From DATHVI01 sp035461385 (lineage in GTDB: Bacteria; Actinomycetota; Thermoleophilia; Solirubrobacterales; 70-9), in the NCBI GenBank assembly GCA_035461385.1, contig DATHVI010000067.1, positions 1 through 57,242 on the forward strand: DNA of 57,242 nucleotides. Reading direction: 5' to 3'. Shown here piece by piece: positions 1 through 7,690 of this stretch. Within the stretch, counting starts at the first letter, position 1. Each line of letters opens with the position of its first letter. The notes beneath the pieces were generated by a model, which had not been told where the DNA came from, ran no database searches, and saw only the letters and a list, made by a program, of their open reading frames with translations. Both the position numbers and the translations under genes were made by a program.

Positions 1-1
1 G

Positions 2-118
2 GCGCCGCCACAGCAGCAGGCCGGCACCGTCGTCAAGGACGAGAAGGAGAAGCTCGGGCGCAACGATCCCTGCTGGTGCGGCTCGGGCAAGAAGTACAAG
101 AAGTGCCACGGGGCGTAG
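2..118 (+). CDS. secA: Preprotein translocase subunit SecA, C-terminal fragment
   Basis: Only the last 38 codons lie in the window; the gene begins upstream. A Gln/Lys-rich linker is followed by the SEC-C zinc-binding motif, visible as NDPCWCGSGKKYKKCHG, with the Cys-x-Cys pair and the closing Cys-His. In SecA this motif binds zinc and helps contact SecB or the ribosome; SecA is the ATPase motor of the Sec translocon. A few unrelated proteins also carry a SEC-C tail, but position ahead of prfB is a common actinobacterial arrangement. The stop codon overlaps the next reading frame, so the two are probably co-transcribed. Confidence 0.88.
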   Translation, partial: APPQQQAGTVVKDEKEKLGRNDPCWCGSGKKYKKCHGA

Positions 119-519
119 ACGGGGCGAGCCCAGGCGAGCTCGTCGACCGCTTCTACGCGACGTTCAACGCCCAGCGGATCGACGACTTCGTCGCCACCCT
201 CCATCCCGAGGTCGAGCTCCAGACCCGGCGCGGCCTTCGCGAGGGCCGCGAGGAGGCGGGCCGGTGGGCGACCAAGGACCCGCGCGGAGGCCTCGAGCAG
301 CAGGTCGTCCTCGAGGACGTCCGCTCCGTCGGCGACGGCGCCCACGCGGTCGCGCTGATCCGCAAGCAGTGGTGGTGGCGGGGGACCGACGAGGTCGCCC
401 ACGACGAACCCGAGGCGGCCCTGTTCACGTTCCGCGACGGCCTGATCGCCCGCTGGCAGCCGTTCGAGGACCGCTCCGAGGCGCTCGACCTCCTCGCCGA
501 GCTCGCCGCACGGCGCTGA
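103..519 (+). CDS. NTF2-like / SnoaL-fold protein
   Basis: The protein of about 138 residues begins with ELVDRFYATFNAQRIDDFVA and continues with alternating strands, the usual pattern of SnoaL/NTF2-like proteins, a fold used by small isomerases, hydrolases and binding proteins. The conical fold binds a small hydrophobic ligand, but no specific catalytic residues can be assigned. I chose the GTG at 103, which overlaps the secA stop; a GTG at 76 in the same frame is also possible. The overlap suggests translational coupling with secA. Function is unknown. Confidence 0.72.
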   Translation: MPRGVDGASPGELVDRFYATFNAQRIDDFVATLHPEVELQTRRGLREGREEAGRWATKDPRGGLEQQVVLEDVRSVGDGAHAVALIRKQWWWRGTDEVAHDEPEAALFTFRDGLIARWQPFEDRSEALDLLAELAARR

Positions 520-538
520 CCGGCAGCCGGGCGACGGC

Positions 539-544
539 TAACCT
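539..544 (+). promoter_or_regulatory. -10-like element of prfB
   Basis: TAACCT lies 8 nt before the prfB ATG and there is no Shine-Dalgarno sequence. This spacing suggests a leaderless or nearly leaderless transcript. Confidence 0.45.
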
Positions 545-552
545 GATCCCGC

Positions 553-1663
553 ATGGCCGAGGCACCTTCGAAGGAGGTCGCGAGCTCGCGGATCGAGTCG
601 ATCCGCGACGGCTTGAAGCTGCTCGCGGACTACCTTTGACCCGGGCGAGCTCGAGACCGAGGTAGCCCGGCTCGAGGCCGAGATGCAGTCGCCGGGCTTC
701 TGGGACGACCAGGAGCGGGCGGCGAGGACCTCCGCCGCACACGCGCGGGCGCAGAGGCGGCTCGAGACCTTCCGGTCGCTCGAGTCCGACGTCGCCGACC
801 TCGACGATCTGCTCGAGCTCTCGAGCGAGGATCCCGAGATCGCCGCCGAGCTCGCGACCCAGCTCGACTCGCTCGAGCGGCGGCTCGCCGGGCTCGAGGA
901 GGCGCGGCTGTTCTCGGGCCGCTACGACTCGGGGGACGCCGTCGTCACCGTCCGATCGGGCGCCGGAGGCACCGACTCCCAGGACTGGGCCGAGATGCTG
1001 CTGCGGATGTACCTGCGCTGGGCCGAGCGGCGCGGGTTCGAGGTCGAGATGAAGGAGGCCTCCGGGGGCGAGGAGGCGGGGATCAAGCAGGCGACGTTCA
1101 TCGCCAAGGGCGAGAACGCCTACGGCCTCTTCGCCGCCGAGCGCGGCGTCCACCGGCTGGTGCGGATCTCGCCGTTCGACGCCCAGAAGCGCCGCCACAC
1201 CGCGTTCGCGCAGATCGACGTCGCTCCGCTCGTCGACGACGAGGTCGAGGTCGAGGTCGACGAGGAGGACCTGCGGGTCGACACCTACCGCGCCTCGGGC
1301 GCCGGCGGCCAGCACGTCAACAAGACCGACTCAGCCGTCCGGATCACGCACATCCCGACCGGGATCGTCGTCCAGTGCCAGAACGAGCGCTCGCAGACCC
1401 AGAACAAGGCGACCGCGATGCGGTTCCTGCGGGCGAAGCTGCTCGAGGAGGAGGAGCGAAAGCGCGCCGACGAGCTCGCCGCCGAGCGTGGCGAGCAGAA
1501 GGCGGCCGAGTGGGGGTCGCAGATCCGCAGCTACACGCTCCACCCTTCGACCCGGGTCAAGGACCACCGCACGGGGCACGAGGTCGGCGACGCCAACCGG
1601 GTCCTCGACGGCGACCTCGACGGGTTCGTCCGCGAGTACCTGAACCAGGCGGCGGCGCAGTAG
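553..1663 (+). CDS. prfB: Peptide chain release factor 2 (programmed +1 frameshift)
   Basis: RF2 recognises UGA and UAA stop codons and triggers peptide release on the ribosome. The gene has two frames. Codons 1-28 run from ATG 553 to an in-frame TGA at 637-639 preceded by CTT. Skipping one base joins them to the long second frame (638-1663), giving 369 residues, close to the 365 of E. coli RF2. The stop-recognition tripeptide SPF is at residues 206-208 and the catalytic GGQ at about 251-253, both almost at E. coli positions. A promoter-like TAACCT lies 8 nt before the ATG. Without the shift, translation would stop after 28 residues, so RF2 regulates its own synthesis as in other bacteria. 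Confidence 0.97.
634..640 (+). other. prfB +1 programmed frameshift site
   Basis: The heptamer CTTTGAC matches the canonical RF2 shift site (CUU slipping to UUU at a UGA followed by C). The Shine-Dalgarno-like AGGGGG found 3 nt upstream in E. coli is not obvious here; the preceding bases are GCTCGCGGACTAC. The frame change is required to join the N-terminal 28 codons to the GGQ-containing body. Confidence 0.93.
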
Positions 1664-1734
1664 TTCGCCGCAGCCGGGGTCGTATTCGTCCGTAGACCTT
1701 GCTCGCGCCCCTTTACGGCGCCGGGGGGCTGGCC

Positions 1735-1740
1735 TAACGT
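1735..1740 (+). promoter_or_regulatory. -10-like element upstream of the cupredoxin gene
   Basis: TAACGT lies about 66 nt before the ATG at 1807. Unlike the leaderless genes of this window, this one also has a Shine-Dalgarno sequence (GGAAAGGA) about 10 nt before its start, so a leader of roughly 60 nt is expected. Confidence 0.35.
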
Positions 1741-1806
1741 TTTCGCCGACACTCAGGGAAGCGGCCGGCGAGCTCGCCGGCCCGTTCACGGAAAGGACAC
1801 CACTCG

Positions 1807-2364
1807 ATGACAGGGACGATTTCACCGGGCCCGCGGGCCCGACTGCTCGCCGGGCTCGCGGGCGCCGTGCTCGTCGGTGCGCTGCTGGCAATCGCCGGCC
1901 CCGCTCCGGCGGATGCCGCGAAGACGGTCGAGATGAAGGGCGGAGGGAAGAACCTCCGCTTCGTCGCGCCGAAGTCGGTGCGGAAGGGCAAGGCCCTGCG
2001 GGTCGTCAACCAGACCAATCCCGAACGGGTCGGCCCGCACACGTTCACGCTCGTCAGCAAGAAGGTGATGCCGACGACGCGCAGGCAGCAGAACAAGTGC
2101 TTCGACGGCCCGAAGAGGGTCTGCTTCCGAGCCGCGGTGGCCCACGAGGTCGACTTCGAGACGTTCGAGGTCGGGCGGCCGCTGGTCGAGGCCGGGCGGC
2201 CGGGCTGGGATCGGTCGTTCACGAAGACTCGGATCGGCGACTCCTGGTACACGGAGACCGAGGACGAGGCACTGAGCCAGAAGGTGAGCGCGAAGCGCGG
2301 CAAGACCCTGCGCTTCCTCTGCATCGTCCATCCGTTCATGCAGGGCAAGATCGAGGTCCGCTAA
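1807..2364 (+). CDS. Exported cupredoxin-like copper protein
   Basis: The protein has 185 residues. An N-terminal signal peptide (hydrophobic residues 12-33, ending near ADAA) exports a single cupredoxin-like domain. Type 1 copper ligands can be proposed: His78 in VGPHTF, then Cys172, His175 and Met178 in LCIVHPFMQG, the usual C-x2-H-x2-M spacing of plastocyanin/azurin-type sites. An insertion of about 70 residues with two further cysteines (98 and 106) separates the first His from the Cys. A GGAAAGGA Shine-Dalgarno precedes the ATG. The multicopper oxidase 65 nt downstream suggests that this protein donates electrons to the oxidase or supplies it with copper (inference). Confidence 0.8.
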   Translation: MTGTISPGPRARLLAGLAGAVLVGALLAIAGPAPADAAKTVEMKGGGKNLRFVAPKSVRKGKALRVVNQTNPERVGPHTFTLVSKKVMPTTRRQQNKCFDGPKRVCFRAAVAHEVDFETFEVGRPLVEAGRPGWDRSFTKTRIGDSWYTETEDEALSQKVSAKRGKTLRFLCIVHPFMQGKIEVR

Positions 2365-2382
2365 GGCAGGACCAGCCGCGTG

Positions 2383-2411
2383 GGAGGGTCCGGCGATCGG
2401 CCGGTCCCTCC
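2383..2411 (+). other. Stem-loop between cupredoxin and multicopper oxidase
   Basis: Two 11-nt arms, GGAGGGTCCGG and CCGGTCCCTCC, pair with one mismatch around a 7-nt loop. No T-run follows, so it may be a partial terminator, a processing site or a structure that lowers oxidase expression. Confidence 0.45.
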
Positions 2412-2428
2412 AGCGGCGCAGCCCTGAC

Positions 2429-4027
2429 ATGGCCTCAGGCGAGCAGACGAATGAGACGAAGCTCTCGCGCCGGTCGCTGATCGCGGCGGCCGGCGCCGCG
2501 GGCGTTGCCCTCGCTCTCCCTGCCTCGAACCGGTGGCGCGGTGGACTGGGATCGGCGTCGGCCGCGCCGGTACGGGTGAAGCCGTTCGCGCGCGAGCTGC
2601 CGATCCCCCCGGTGCTGACCGGATCCGAGATCACGGTGCGGATGCGGGCGGCCGAGGTCCGGGTCCTTCCCGGCCGCCGGACGCGGATGTGGACGTACAA
2701 CGGCCGCTTCCCCGGGCCGACGATCCGCCGGCCGGCGGGGGAGCGGACCCGGGTCCGCTTCATCCACGAGCTACCGCCGAATGCGGGGGAGATGACCGTC
2801 CACCTCCACGGCGGCCACAACAGCTCGGCCGACGACGGCCAGCCGGGCGGGCTCACGGCCTCGCAGCCGCGGGCGCTCTACTGCGACATCTCCGGCGGGC
2901 TCAGCGCCGCGGAGTCGGGGAACGAGCTCCTGATCCCGCCCGGGGGTGCGCGGACGTACACCTACGACCTGGTCGAGGACGGTGCGCCGGAGCGAGCGGC
3001 GTTCCAGTGGTACCACGACCACCGCCTCGAGCGCACCGCGCGCAACGTCTGGCGCGGGCTCGCGGGGATGTGGATCATCGACGATGAGCTCGACGCCTCG
3101 TTGCCGCTCCCGCGCGGCCGTCGCGACATCCCGCTGATGCTCGCCGACCGCTCCTTCAACCGCCGCAACCAGCTCACCGACCCGTTCGCCGCCGAGCGCC
3201 GGCCGCCCGACGACGGGGTCACCGGGCGCCACGTCCTCGTCAACGGAGCGATCCTGCCGACCCACCGGGTGAGCGGCCAGCGCCACCGGCTGCGGATCCT
3301 CAACGCGTCCAGCTTCCGCTCCTACAACCTCACCCTCACCAACGACGTGCCGATCGTCCAGATCGCGACCGAGGCCGGGCTGACGCCGAAGCCGCTGGCG
3401 CGGCGCCGGGTGCTGGTCGGCCCCGGCGAGCGGGTCGAGCTGATCGCAGACTTCTCGCGCGCGCGGGGAAGGCGCGTGCGCCTGGTCAGCCGGCGCCGGC
3501 GGGGGCCCGACAAGCTCGGGTCGCGCGCCTACGAGGGGGCGCTGATGGAGTTCCGGGTCGCCGACCGACGGCGGGCCGACGCGACGTCGATCCCGGCGAC
3601 GCTGCGCCCGCTGCCCGATTGGGTCGCGTCCGCCTCGCCGGAGCCGACCCACGAGTGGCGGATCACTGTCGGGACCGGACTGCGCCCGCGGTGGCTGATC
3701 AACGGGAGGACGTTCGATCCCTCCTACGCCGACGCGACGGGCGAGCTCGGGTCGGTCGCCACCTGGGCGCTCGAGAACCGGACCGCGGTTGCCCACCTGA
3801 TGCACCTCCATCACACCGACTGGTACGTGCTGTCGCGAAACGGCAGGCCGCCCCCGCCGTGGGAGCGCTGCCTGAAGGAGACCTTCTTCCTCGACCCGGG
3901 CGATCGCGTCGTCGTCGCGGGCAAGCTCAGCGACCACGCCGGCAAGTACGTGGTCCACTGCCACATGCTCGACCACGAAGACCACGGCCTGATGTCCCAG
4001 TTCGAGGTCGTCGACCCGGGCGGGTAG
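2429..4027 (+). CDS. Multicopper oxidase (Tat-exported)
   Basis: The protein has 532 residues, the usual length for three-domain CotA/CueO/bilirubin-oxidase-type enzymes, which oxidise phenols, bilirubin or Cu(I) and reduce O2 to water. A twin-arginine signal (SRRSLIAA at residues 13-20) suggests folded export with copper loaded. All four copper motifs are present: His125-x-His127, WYHDH (His196, His198), HLMHLHHTD in the C-terminal domain, and His510-Cys511-His512 with His516 as the type 1/type 3 bridge; the axial position is Leu521 or Met522. It lies 64 nt after the cupredoxin gene. The substrate cannot be told from sequence. There is no Met-rich insertion of the kind typical of CueO. Confidence 0.93.
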   Translation: MASGEQTNETKLSRRSLIAAAGAAGVALALPASNRWRGGLGSASAAPVRVKPFARELPIPPVLTGSEITVRMRAAEVRVLPGRRTRMWTYNGRFPGPTIRRPAGERTRVRFIHELPPNAGEMTVHLHGGHNSSADDGQPGGLTASQPRALYCDISGGLSAAESGNELLIPPGGARTYTYDLVEDGAPERAAFQWYHDHRLERTARNVWRGLAGMWIIDDELDASLPLPRGRRDIPLMLADRSFNRRNQLTDPFAAERRPPDDGVTGRHVLVNGAILPTHRVSGQRHRLRILNASSFRSYNLTLTNDVPIVQIATEAGLTPKPLARRRVLVGPGERVELIADFSRARGRRVRLVSRRRRGPDKLGSRAYEGALMEFRVADRRRADATSIPATLRPLPDWVASASPEPTHEWRITVGTGLRPRWLINGRTFDPSYADATGELGSVATWALENRTAVAHLMHLHHTDWYVLSRNGRPPPPWERCLKETFFLDPGDRVVVAGKLSDHAGKYVVHCHMLDHEDHGLMSQFEVVDPGG

Positions 4028-4062
4028 CGCCACCGGGGCTCACCGCCGATCGGCGCGCGCGT

Positions 4063-4068
4063 TACCGT
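4063..4068 (+). promoter_or_regulatory. -10-like element of the FIST gene
   Basis: TACCGT ends 7 nt before the ATG at 4076 with no Shine-Dalgarno sequence, fitting a leaderless transcript. Confidence 0.4.
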
Positions 4069-4075
4069 TCCATCG

Positions 4076-5230
4076 ATGGCGATCGAGGTCTCGGTGGGAA
4101 CGTCGGAGAGCTTCGACCCGGTCGAGGCGTTCGCCGACGCTGCCGGCGAGGCGGCGGAAGGGCTCTCCGGAGACTGCGACCTCGCGCTGGTGTTCGCCAC
4201 CGCCCCGCACCTCGGGCACGGGAAGTGGCTGCTGTCGGCGGTCCACGAGCGGCTCGAGCCGCGCCACCTGCTCGGCTGCGGGGCGGGCGGGGTGGTCGGC
4301 GCCGGCAGGGAGATCGAGGAGGGCCCGGGCGCCGTCGTCTGGGCGTTGTCGGCGCCGCGGGCGGAGATCACGACCCATCACATCGAGGTCGAGGCGGACG
4401 GGAGCGAGCTCCGCGGCCTCCCCGATCCGGGCGAGCTCGGGGAGGCGATGATCGTGCTCGCCGATCCCTACACCTTCCGTACCGAGGCGCTGCTCGGCTG
4501 GATCGACGAAGCGCGGCCCGGCCTGCCGGTGCTCGGCGGGCTGGCGAGCGCCGCGGCGGCGGGCTCGGCGTCGCTGTTTCGCGACGGCGACGTGCTCGCC
4601 GCCGGTGCGGTCGCCTGCGCGCTGTCGGGGGTGGCCATGGTGCCCTGCGTCTCCCAGGGCGCCCGGCCGATCGGGCCCGAGATGACGGTCACCGCCGCGC
4701 ACCGCAACGTGATCGAGGAGCTCGCCTCGGCGCCGGCGCTCGACCGCCTGCGCGAGGCGATCGGCGAGCTCGACCCCGCCGAGCAGCGGCTCGCAGCCGA
4801 GGGCCTGATGCTCGGGCTCGTGATCGACGAGAACCAGCCGTCCTACGACCGCGGCGACTTCCTCGTCCGCCCGATCATCGGCGCCGACCCCGAGCAGGGG
4901 ACGATCGCGATCGGCGAGCGGGTGCGGATCGGCCAGACCGTGAGGATGCACGTCCGCGACGGCGACTCGGCCGACGAGGACCTGCGCGAGGCGCTTCGCA
5001 CCCAGGCGCGGGCGCTCGGCACGGCGGGGGCGGCGGGGGCGCTGCTGTTCACCTGCAACGGACGCGGCTCGCACATGTTCTCGGCCCCCGACCACGACGC
5101 GCTCGCCGTCCAGGACTCGCTCGGCGTGCCGGCGGGCGGCTTCTTCTGCGCCGGCGAGATCGGGCCGGTCGGCGGGCACAACTACTTGCACGGGTTCACC
5201 GCGACGATGGCGGTCTTCCCGCGCGAGTAG
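4076..5230 (+). CDS. FIST N/C domain sensor protein
   Basis: The protein has 384 residues with no signal peptide or membrane segment. The N-terminal half holds the FIST_N pattern, including LLGCGAGGVVGAGREIEEGP. The C-terminal half holds FIST_C, with LLFTCNGRG followed by GGFFCAGEIGPVGG and LHGFTATM near the end. FIST domains are cytoplasmic sensory input modules thought to bind small ligands such as amino acids, usually upstream of kinases or cyclases. Here the domain pair stands alone, so it may act through a partner. It is followed by nadC after 21 nt, so the two may share a transcript. Confidence 0.9.
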   Translation: MAIEVSVGTSESFDPVEAFADAAGEAAEGLSGDCDLALVFATAPHLGHGKWLLSAVHERLEPRHLLGCGAGGVVGAGREIEEGPGAVVWALSAPRAEITTHHIEVEADGSELRGLPDPGELGEAMIVLADPYTFRTEALLGWIDEARPGLPVLGGLASAAAAGSASLFRDGDVLAAGAVACALSGVAMVPCVSQGARPIGPEMTVTAAHRNVIEELASAPALDRLREAIGELDPAEQRLAAEGLMLGLVIDENQPSYDRGDFLVRPIIGADPEQGTIAIGERVRIGQTVRMHVRDGDSADEDLREALRTQARALGTAGAAGALLFTCNGRGSHMFSAPDHDALAVQDSLGVPAGGFFCAGEIGPVGGHNYLHGFTATMAVFPRE

Positions 5231-5251
5231 CGCCCGCGGTGAGAGCAGACG

Positions 5252-6094
5252 ATGAGCGAGCTGAGCGAGCTGGTCGAGCGAGCCCTGGCCGAGGACGTCG
5301 GGCTCGGCGACGTCACGTCGCGGGCGCTCGTCCCTGCGGACGCGCGGGCGCGGGCGCGGATCGTCCAGAAGCGGCCGGGGGTTGTGTTCGGGATCGACGC
5401 CGCGGCGGAGGCCCTCTCCCAGGCGGGCGCCGACGAGCTCGACCGGCTGGTCGCCGAGGGAGAGTGGCGCGACTCCGTCCCGGCCGAGGTCGCGGTCGCG
5501 ACCGGCCCGGCTCGGGCGTTGCTCGCCGCCGAGCGGACCGCGCTCAACCTGATCTGCCACCTGTCGGGGGTCGCGACGCTCACGGCGCGGTTCATCGACG
5601 CGGTCAGGGGGAGCGGCGCGGTGATCCTCGACACCCGCAAGACCACTCCCGGCCTGCGCTCGCTCGAGAAGCAGGCGGTCGTCGCCGGGGGCGGGCGAAA
5701 CCACCGCATGGGCCTCTACGACGCGATCCTGATCAAGGAGAACCACGTCGCGATCGCCGGCGGGATCGGGGCCGCGGTCGAGCGCGCCCGCGCCGCCGAG
5801 CCCGGCCGCGAGGTCGAGATCGAGTGCCGCGACCTCGACGAGGTGACGGCGGCGCTCGCGGCCGGCGCCGCCCGGGTGCTGCTCGACAACATGTCGGTCG
5901 ACGACCTGCGGGCCGCGGTCGCCCGTCGCGACTCAGTCGCCGGCGAGCGGCGGCCGCCGCTCGAGGCGTCCGGCGGCGTCACGCTCGACAACGTCGCCGC
6001 TGTCGCCGCGACCGGGGTCGAGTTCATCTCGGTCGGGGCGCTCACCCATTCGGCGCCGGCGCTCGACCTCAGCATGCTGCTCGAGGTCGGCTGA
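5252..6094 (+). CDS. nadC: Nicotinate-nucleotide pyrophosphorylase (carboxylating)
   Basis: NadC converts quinolinate and PRPP to nicotinate mononucleotide, CO2 and pyrophosphate in de novo NAD synthesis. The 280-residue length is typical. Signature segments are EDVGLGDVTSRALVP near the N-terminus, LDTRKTTPGLR, and GGGRNHRMGLYDAILIKENH, which holds phosphate- and quinolinate-binding Arg, His and Lys residues. The last segment, LEASGGVTLDN then TGVEFISVGALTHS, is the closing barrel strand. Its partner nadA lies at 7,691, separated by an acetyltransferase and a glycosylase on the other strand. No nadB is in the window. Confidence 0.97.
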   Translation: MSELSELVERALAEDVGLGDVTSRALVPADARARARIVQKRPGVVFGIDAAAEALSQAGADELDRLVAEGEWRDSVPAEVAVATGPARALLAAERTALNLICHLSGVATLTARFIDAVRGSGAVILDTRKTTPGLRSLEKQAVVAGGGRNHRMGLYDAILIKENHVAIAGGIGAAVERARAAEPGREVEIECRDLDEVTAALAAGAARVLLDNMSVDDLRAAVARRDSVAGERRPPLEASGGVTLDNVAAVAATGVEFISVGALTHSAPALDLSMLLEVG

Positions 6095-6555
6095 TGGGAT
6101 CGGTGCGTCTGGCGGGCAGCGGCGAGGTCGCGACGGTCGCCCGGCTGCTCGGCGAGTTCCGCGACTGGTGGGGCAAGAGCACGCCCACCGACCGCGAGTT
6201 CGAGGCGAGCGTCGAGCGGGTCACCGCAGCTGGCGACGGGGAGTACCTGCTCGCCTTCGACGGCGGCGGCGAAGCGGTCGGGGTCTGCCAGCTCCGCTAC
6301 CGCTGGGGCATCTGGACGTCCGCCCCCGACTGCTGGCTCGAGGACCTCTACGTCCGCGAGGCGGCGCGGGGCGCCGGGCTCGGCCGGGCCCTGGTCGACG
6401 CCTCGGTCGAGCGGGCCCGCGAGCGCGGCTGCCGCCGGATCGAGCTCGACGTCAACGAGGACAACGCGGCGGCGATCGGGCTCTACACCGCCTGCGGCTA
6501 CTCGCTCACCCCGAAGGGCCCGGGCCGGACCCTGTTCATCAGCCGCCCCGTCTGA
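6094..6555 (+). CDS. GNAT-family N-acetyltransferase
   Basis: The protein has 153 residues with a complete GNAT fold. The acetyl-CoA pyrophosphate loop is visible as REAARGAGLGRAL (R/Q-x-x-G-x-G/A), after the strand CWLEDLYV. A late LDVNEDNAAAIGLYTACGY matches the common C-terminal motif in which Asn and Tyr shape the active site. The start codon overlaps the nadC stop by one base (TGATG), so the two are translationally coupled. The substrate is unknown; close relatives are usually annotated only as GNAT proteins. Confidence 0.9.
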   Translation: MGSVRLAGSGEVATVARLLGEFRDWWGKSTPTDREFEASVERVTAAGDGEYLLAFDGGGEAVGVCQLRYRWGIWTSAPDCWLEDLYVREAARGAGLGRALVDASVERARERGCRRIELDVNEDNAAAIGLYTACGYSLTPKGPGRTLFISRPV

Positions 6556-6560
6556 GGTGA

Positions 6561-6575
6561 GGCGCCGAAGGCGCC
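6561..6575 (+). terminator. Short stem-loop after the acetyltransferase gene
   Basis: GGCGCC-GAA-GGCGCC forms a 6-bp GC stem with a 3-nt loop, 5 nt after the stop codon and between convergent genes. There is no T-run. Confidence 0.4.
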
Positions 6576-6645
6576 GCGGGAGGTGTGAGATGCCCGCGGC
6601 GTAGCCGCGGGCCAGGTGTTGGAGGCGGGAACGGAGGAGGAGGCG
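6576..6645 (-). repeat. Dispersed intergenic repeat, copy 1
   Basis: Read on the minus strand this copy has CTCCTCCGTTCCCGCC, a short spacer, then the palindromic core CCCGCGGCTACGCCGCGGG and a CTCCCGCG tail. Two similar copies lie at 8,739-8,814 and 48,732-48,804. It fills the gap between the convergent acetyltransferase and glycosylase genes. Confidence 0.7.
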
Positions 6646-6650
6646 GCCGG

Positions 6651-7529
6651 TTACTTGAGCAGTCGCGACAGGCGGCGGTCCTTGAGCACGCGGCCGCCGG
6701 TCTGCTCGGCTGGGCAGTACGTCGTCACGTGCTCGGCGAAGTGGACCGCGGCGAGGGTTGCGCCGCACCGCGGACACGGCTTCCCCTGACGGCGGTGGAC
6801 CCGCAGCGGCATCGGCATCTTGTCGGGGATCCGCTCGCCGATCTCGTCCTCGTAGCGGTCGATCGCGTCGCCGAGCAGCGCCAGGGCGGCGTGCAGGCGC
6901 TCGGTCTCGCCGGGCTCGAGGTCCACCCCCCGCTTGAACGGCGACAGCCGCGCCTCCCACAGCAGCTCGTCGACCCAGCTTCGCCCGATCCCGGCGATCA
7001 CCCGCTGGTCGCGGAGCATCGGGTGCAGGTGGCGGGGCTCGGCGACGAGCTCGGCGAAGCGCTCGAGCGGCGGCGCGGGCCACGCCTCGGGTCCGAGCGT
7101 CGCGACCATCTCGTCCTCGCCGACGGCGCCCGCCGGGATCAGCTTCGCCCACGCTCGCTGCCTGGTCCCGAACTCGCGCAGCCGCAGCTCGCGGGCGTCG
7201 GCGAGCCGGATCAGCAGCCGGGAGCGGCGGTCGCGAAGCGAGGCGCGCTTGTCGAAGACCTGGAGGCGGCCGGCCGACATCAGGTGGACCAGCAGCGACA
7301 GGCGGTCCCCGGCGGCGGCGTTCGGGGCGCCCGCTGGTGTGAACGTGACCACCGGCATCTTCCCGACCCGGCGGACCCCCTCGATCACGCGCCCGCCGAG
7401 TGCGGACAGCGGCGGGTCGACGCTCTTCATCGTCACCATCCCGGGCGCGAGCGCCGACTCGACCTCGACGCCGGCGAGCGTCGCCGACAACCGGCGCGCC
7501 GTGATCTCGACCTCGGGCAGCTCGGGCAT
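6651..7529 (-). CDS. Fpg/Nei-family DNA glycosylase
   Basis: Enzymes of this family excise oxidised bases and nick the backbone, with the N-terminal proline as nucleophile. I start at the ATG giving MPELPEVE, because Pro must follow the initiator Met; an ATG two codons earlier (7,535) would block this. The protein has 292 residues. Lys57 (VGKMP) and a helix-two-turn-helix segment (AGIGRSWVDELLW) are present, but the usual Asn of the GIGNIY motif is Arg here. The C-terminal zinc finger has Cys252, Cys255 and Cys272, while the expected fourth Cys is Glu275. The closing segment TGGRVLKDRRLSRLLK also differs from classical MutM. This looks like a distinct actinobacterial subfamily, so base specificity is uncertain. 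Confidence 0.88.
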   Translation of the reverse strand: MPELPEVEITARRLSATLAGVEVESALAPGMVTMKSVDPPLSALGGRVIEGVRRVGKMPVVTFTPAGAPNAAAGDRLSLLVHLMSAGRLQVFDKRASLRDRRSRLLIRLADARELRLREFGTRQRAWAKLIPAGAVGEDEMVATLGPEAWPAPPLERFAELVAEPRHLHPMLRDQRVIAGIGRSWVDELLWEARLSPFKRGVDLEPGETERLHAALALLGDAIDRYEDEIGERIPDKMPMPLRVHRRQGKPCPRCGATLAAVHFAEHVTTYCPAEQTGGRVLKDRRLSRLLK

Positions 7530-7601
7530 CCGCACGCGAGAGTAGATGACCGGCTCCGCTCATCCGGGCGCCCGCGGACGCCTGGGGGCGGGCCCGGCGG
7601 T

Positions 7602-7607
7602 TAAACT
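7602..7607 (+). promoter_or_regulatory. -10-like element upstream of nadA
   Basis: TAAACT lies about 83 nt before the nadA ATG, which would leave a leader of roughly 75 nt. I see no riboswitch that I can name in that leader. Confidence 0.35.
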
Positions 7608-7690
7608 TGCTCGCAGTTCATTCGCCATGCGTCAGGCCGGCGATCCCGACCGGCACGGGCAGGCGAACATCCGCAGGAGCAAGAACGGAA

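Noticed and set aside
3619..6555. A 978-codon open frame over the oxidase, FIST and nadC genes
   Set aside because: Only its last 153 codons (from 6,094) are a real gene (GNAT). The rest is an Arg/Ala-rich shadow of well-recognised genes in other frames, typical of very GC-rich DNA.
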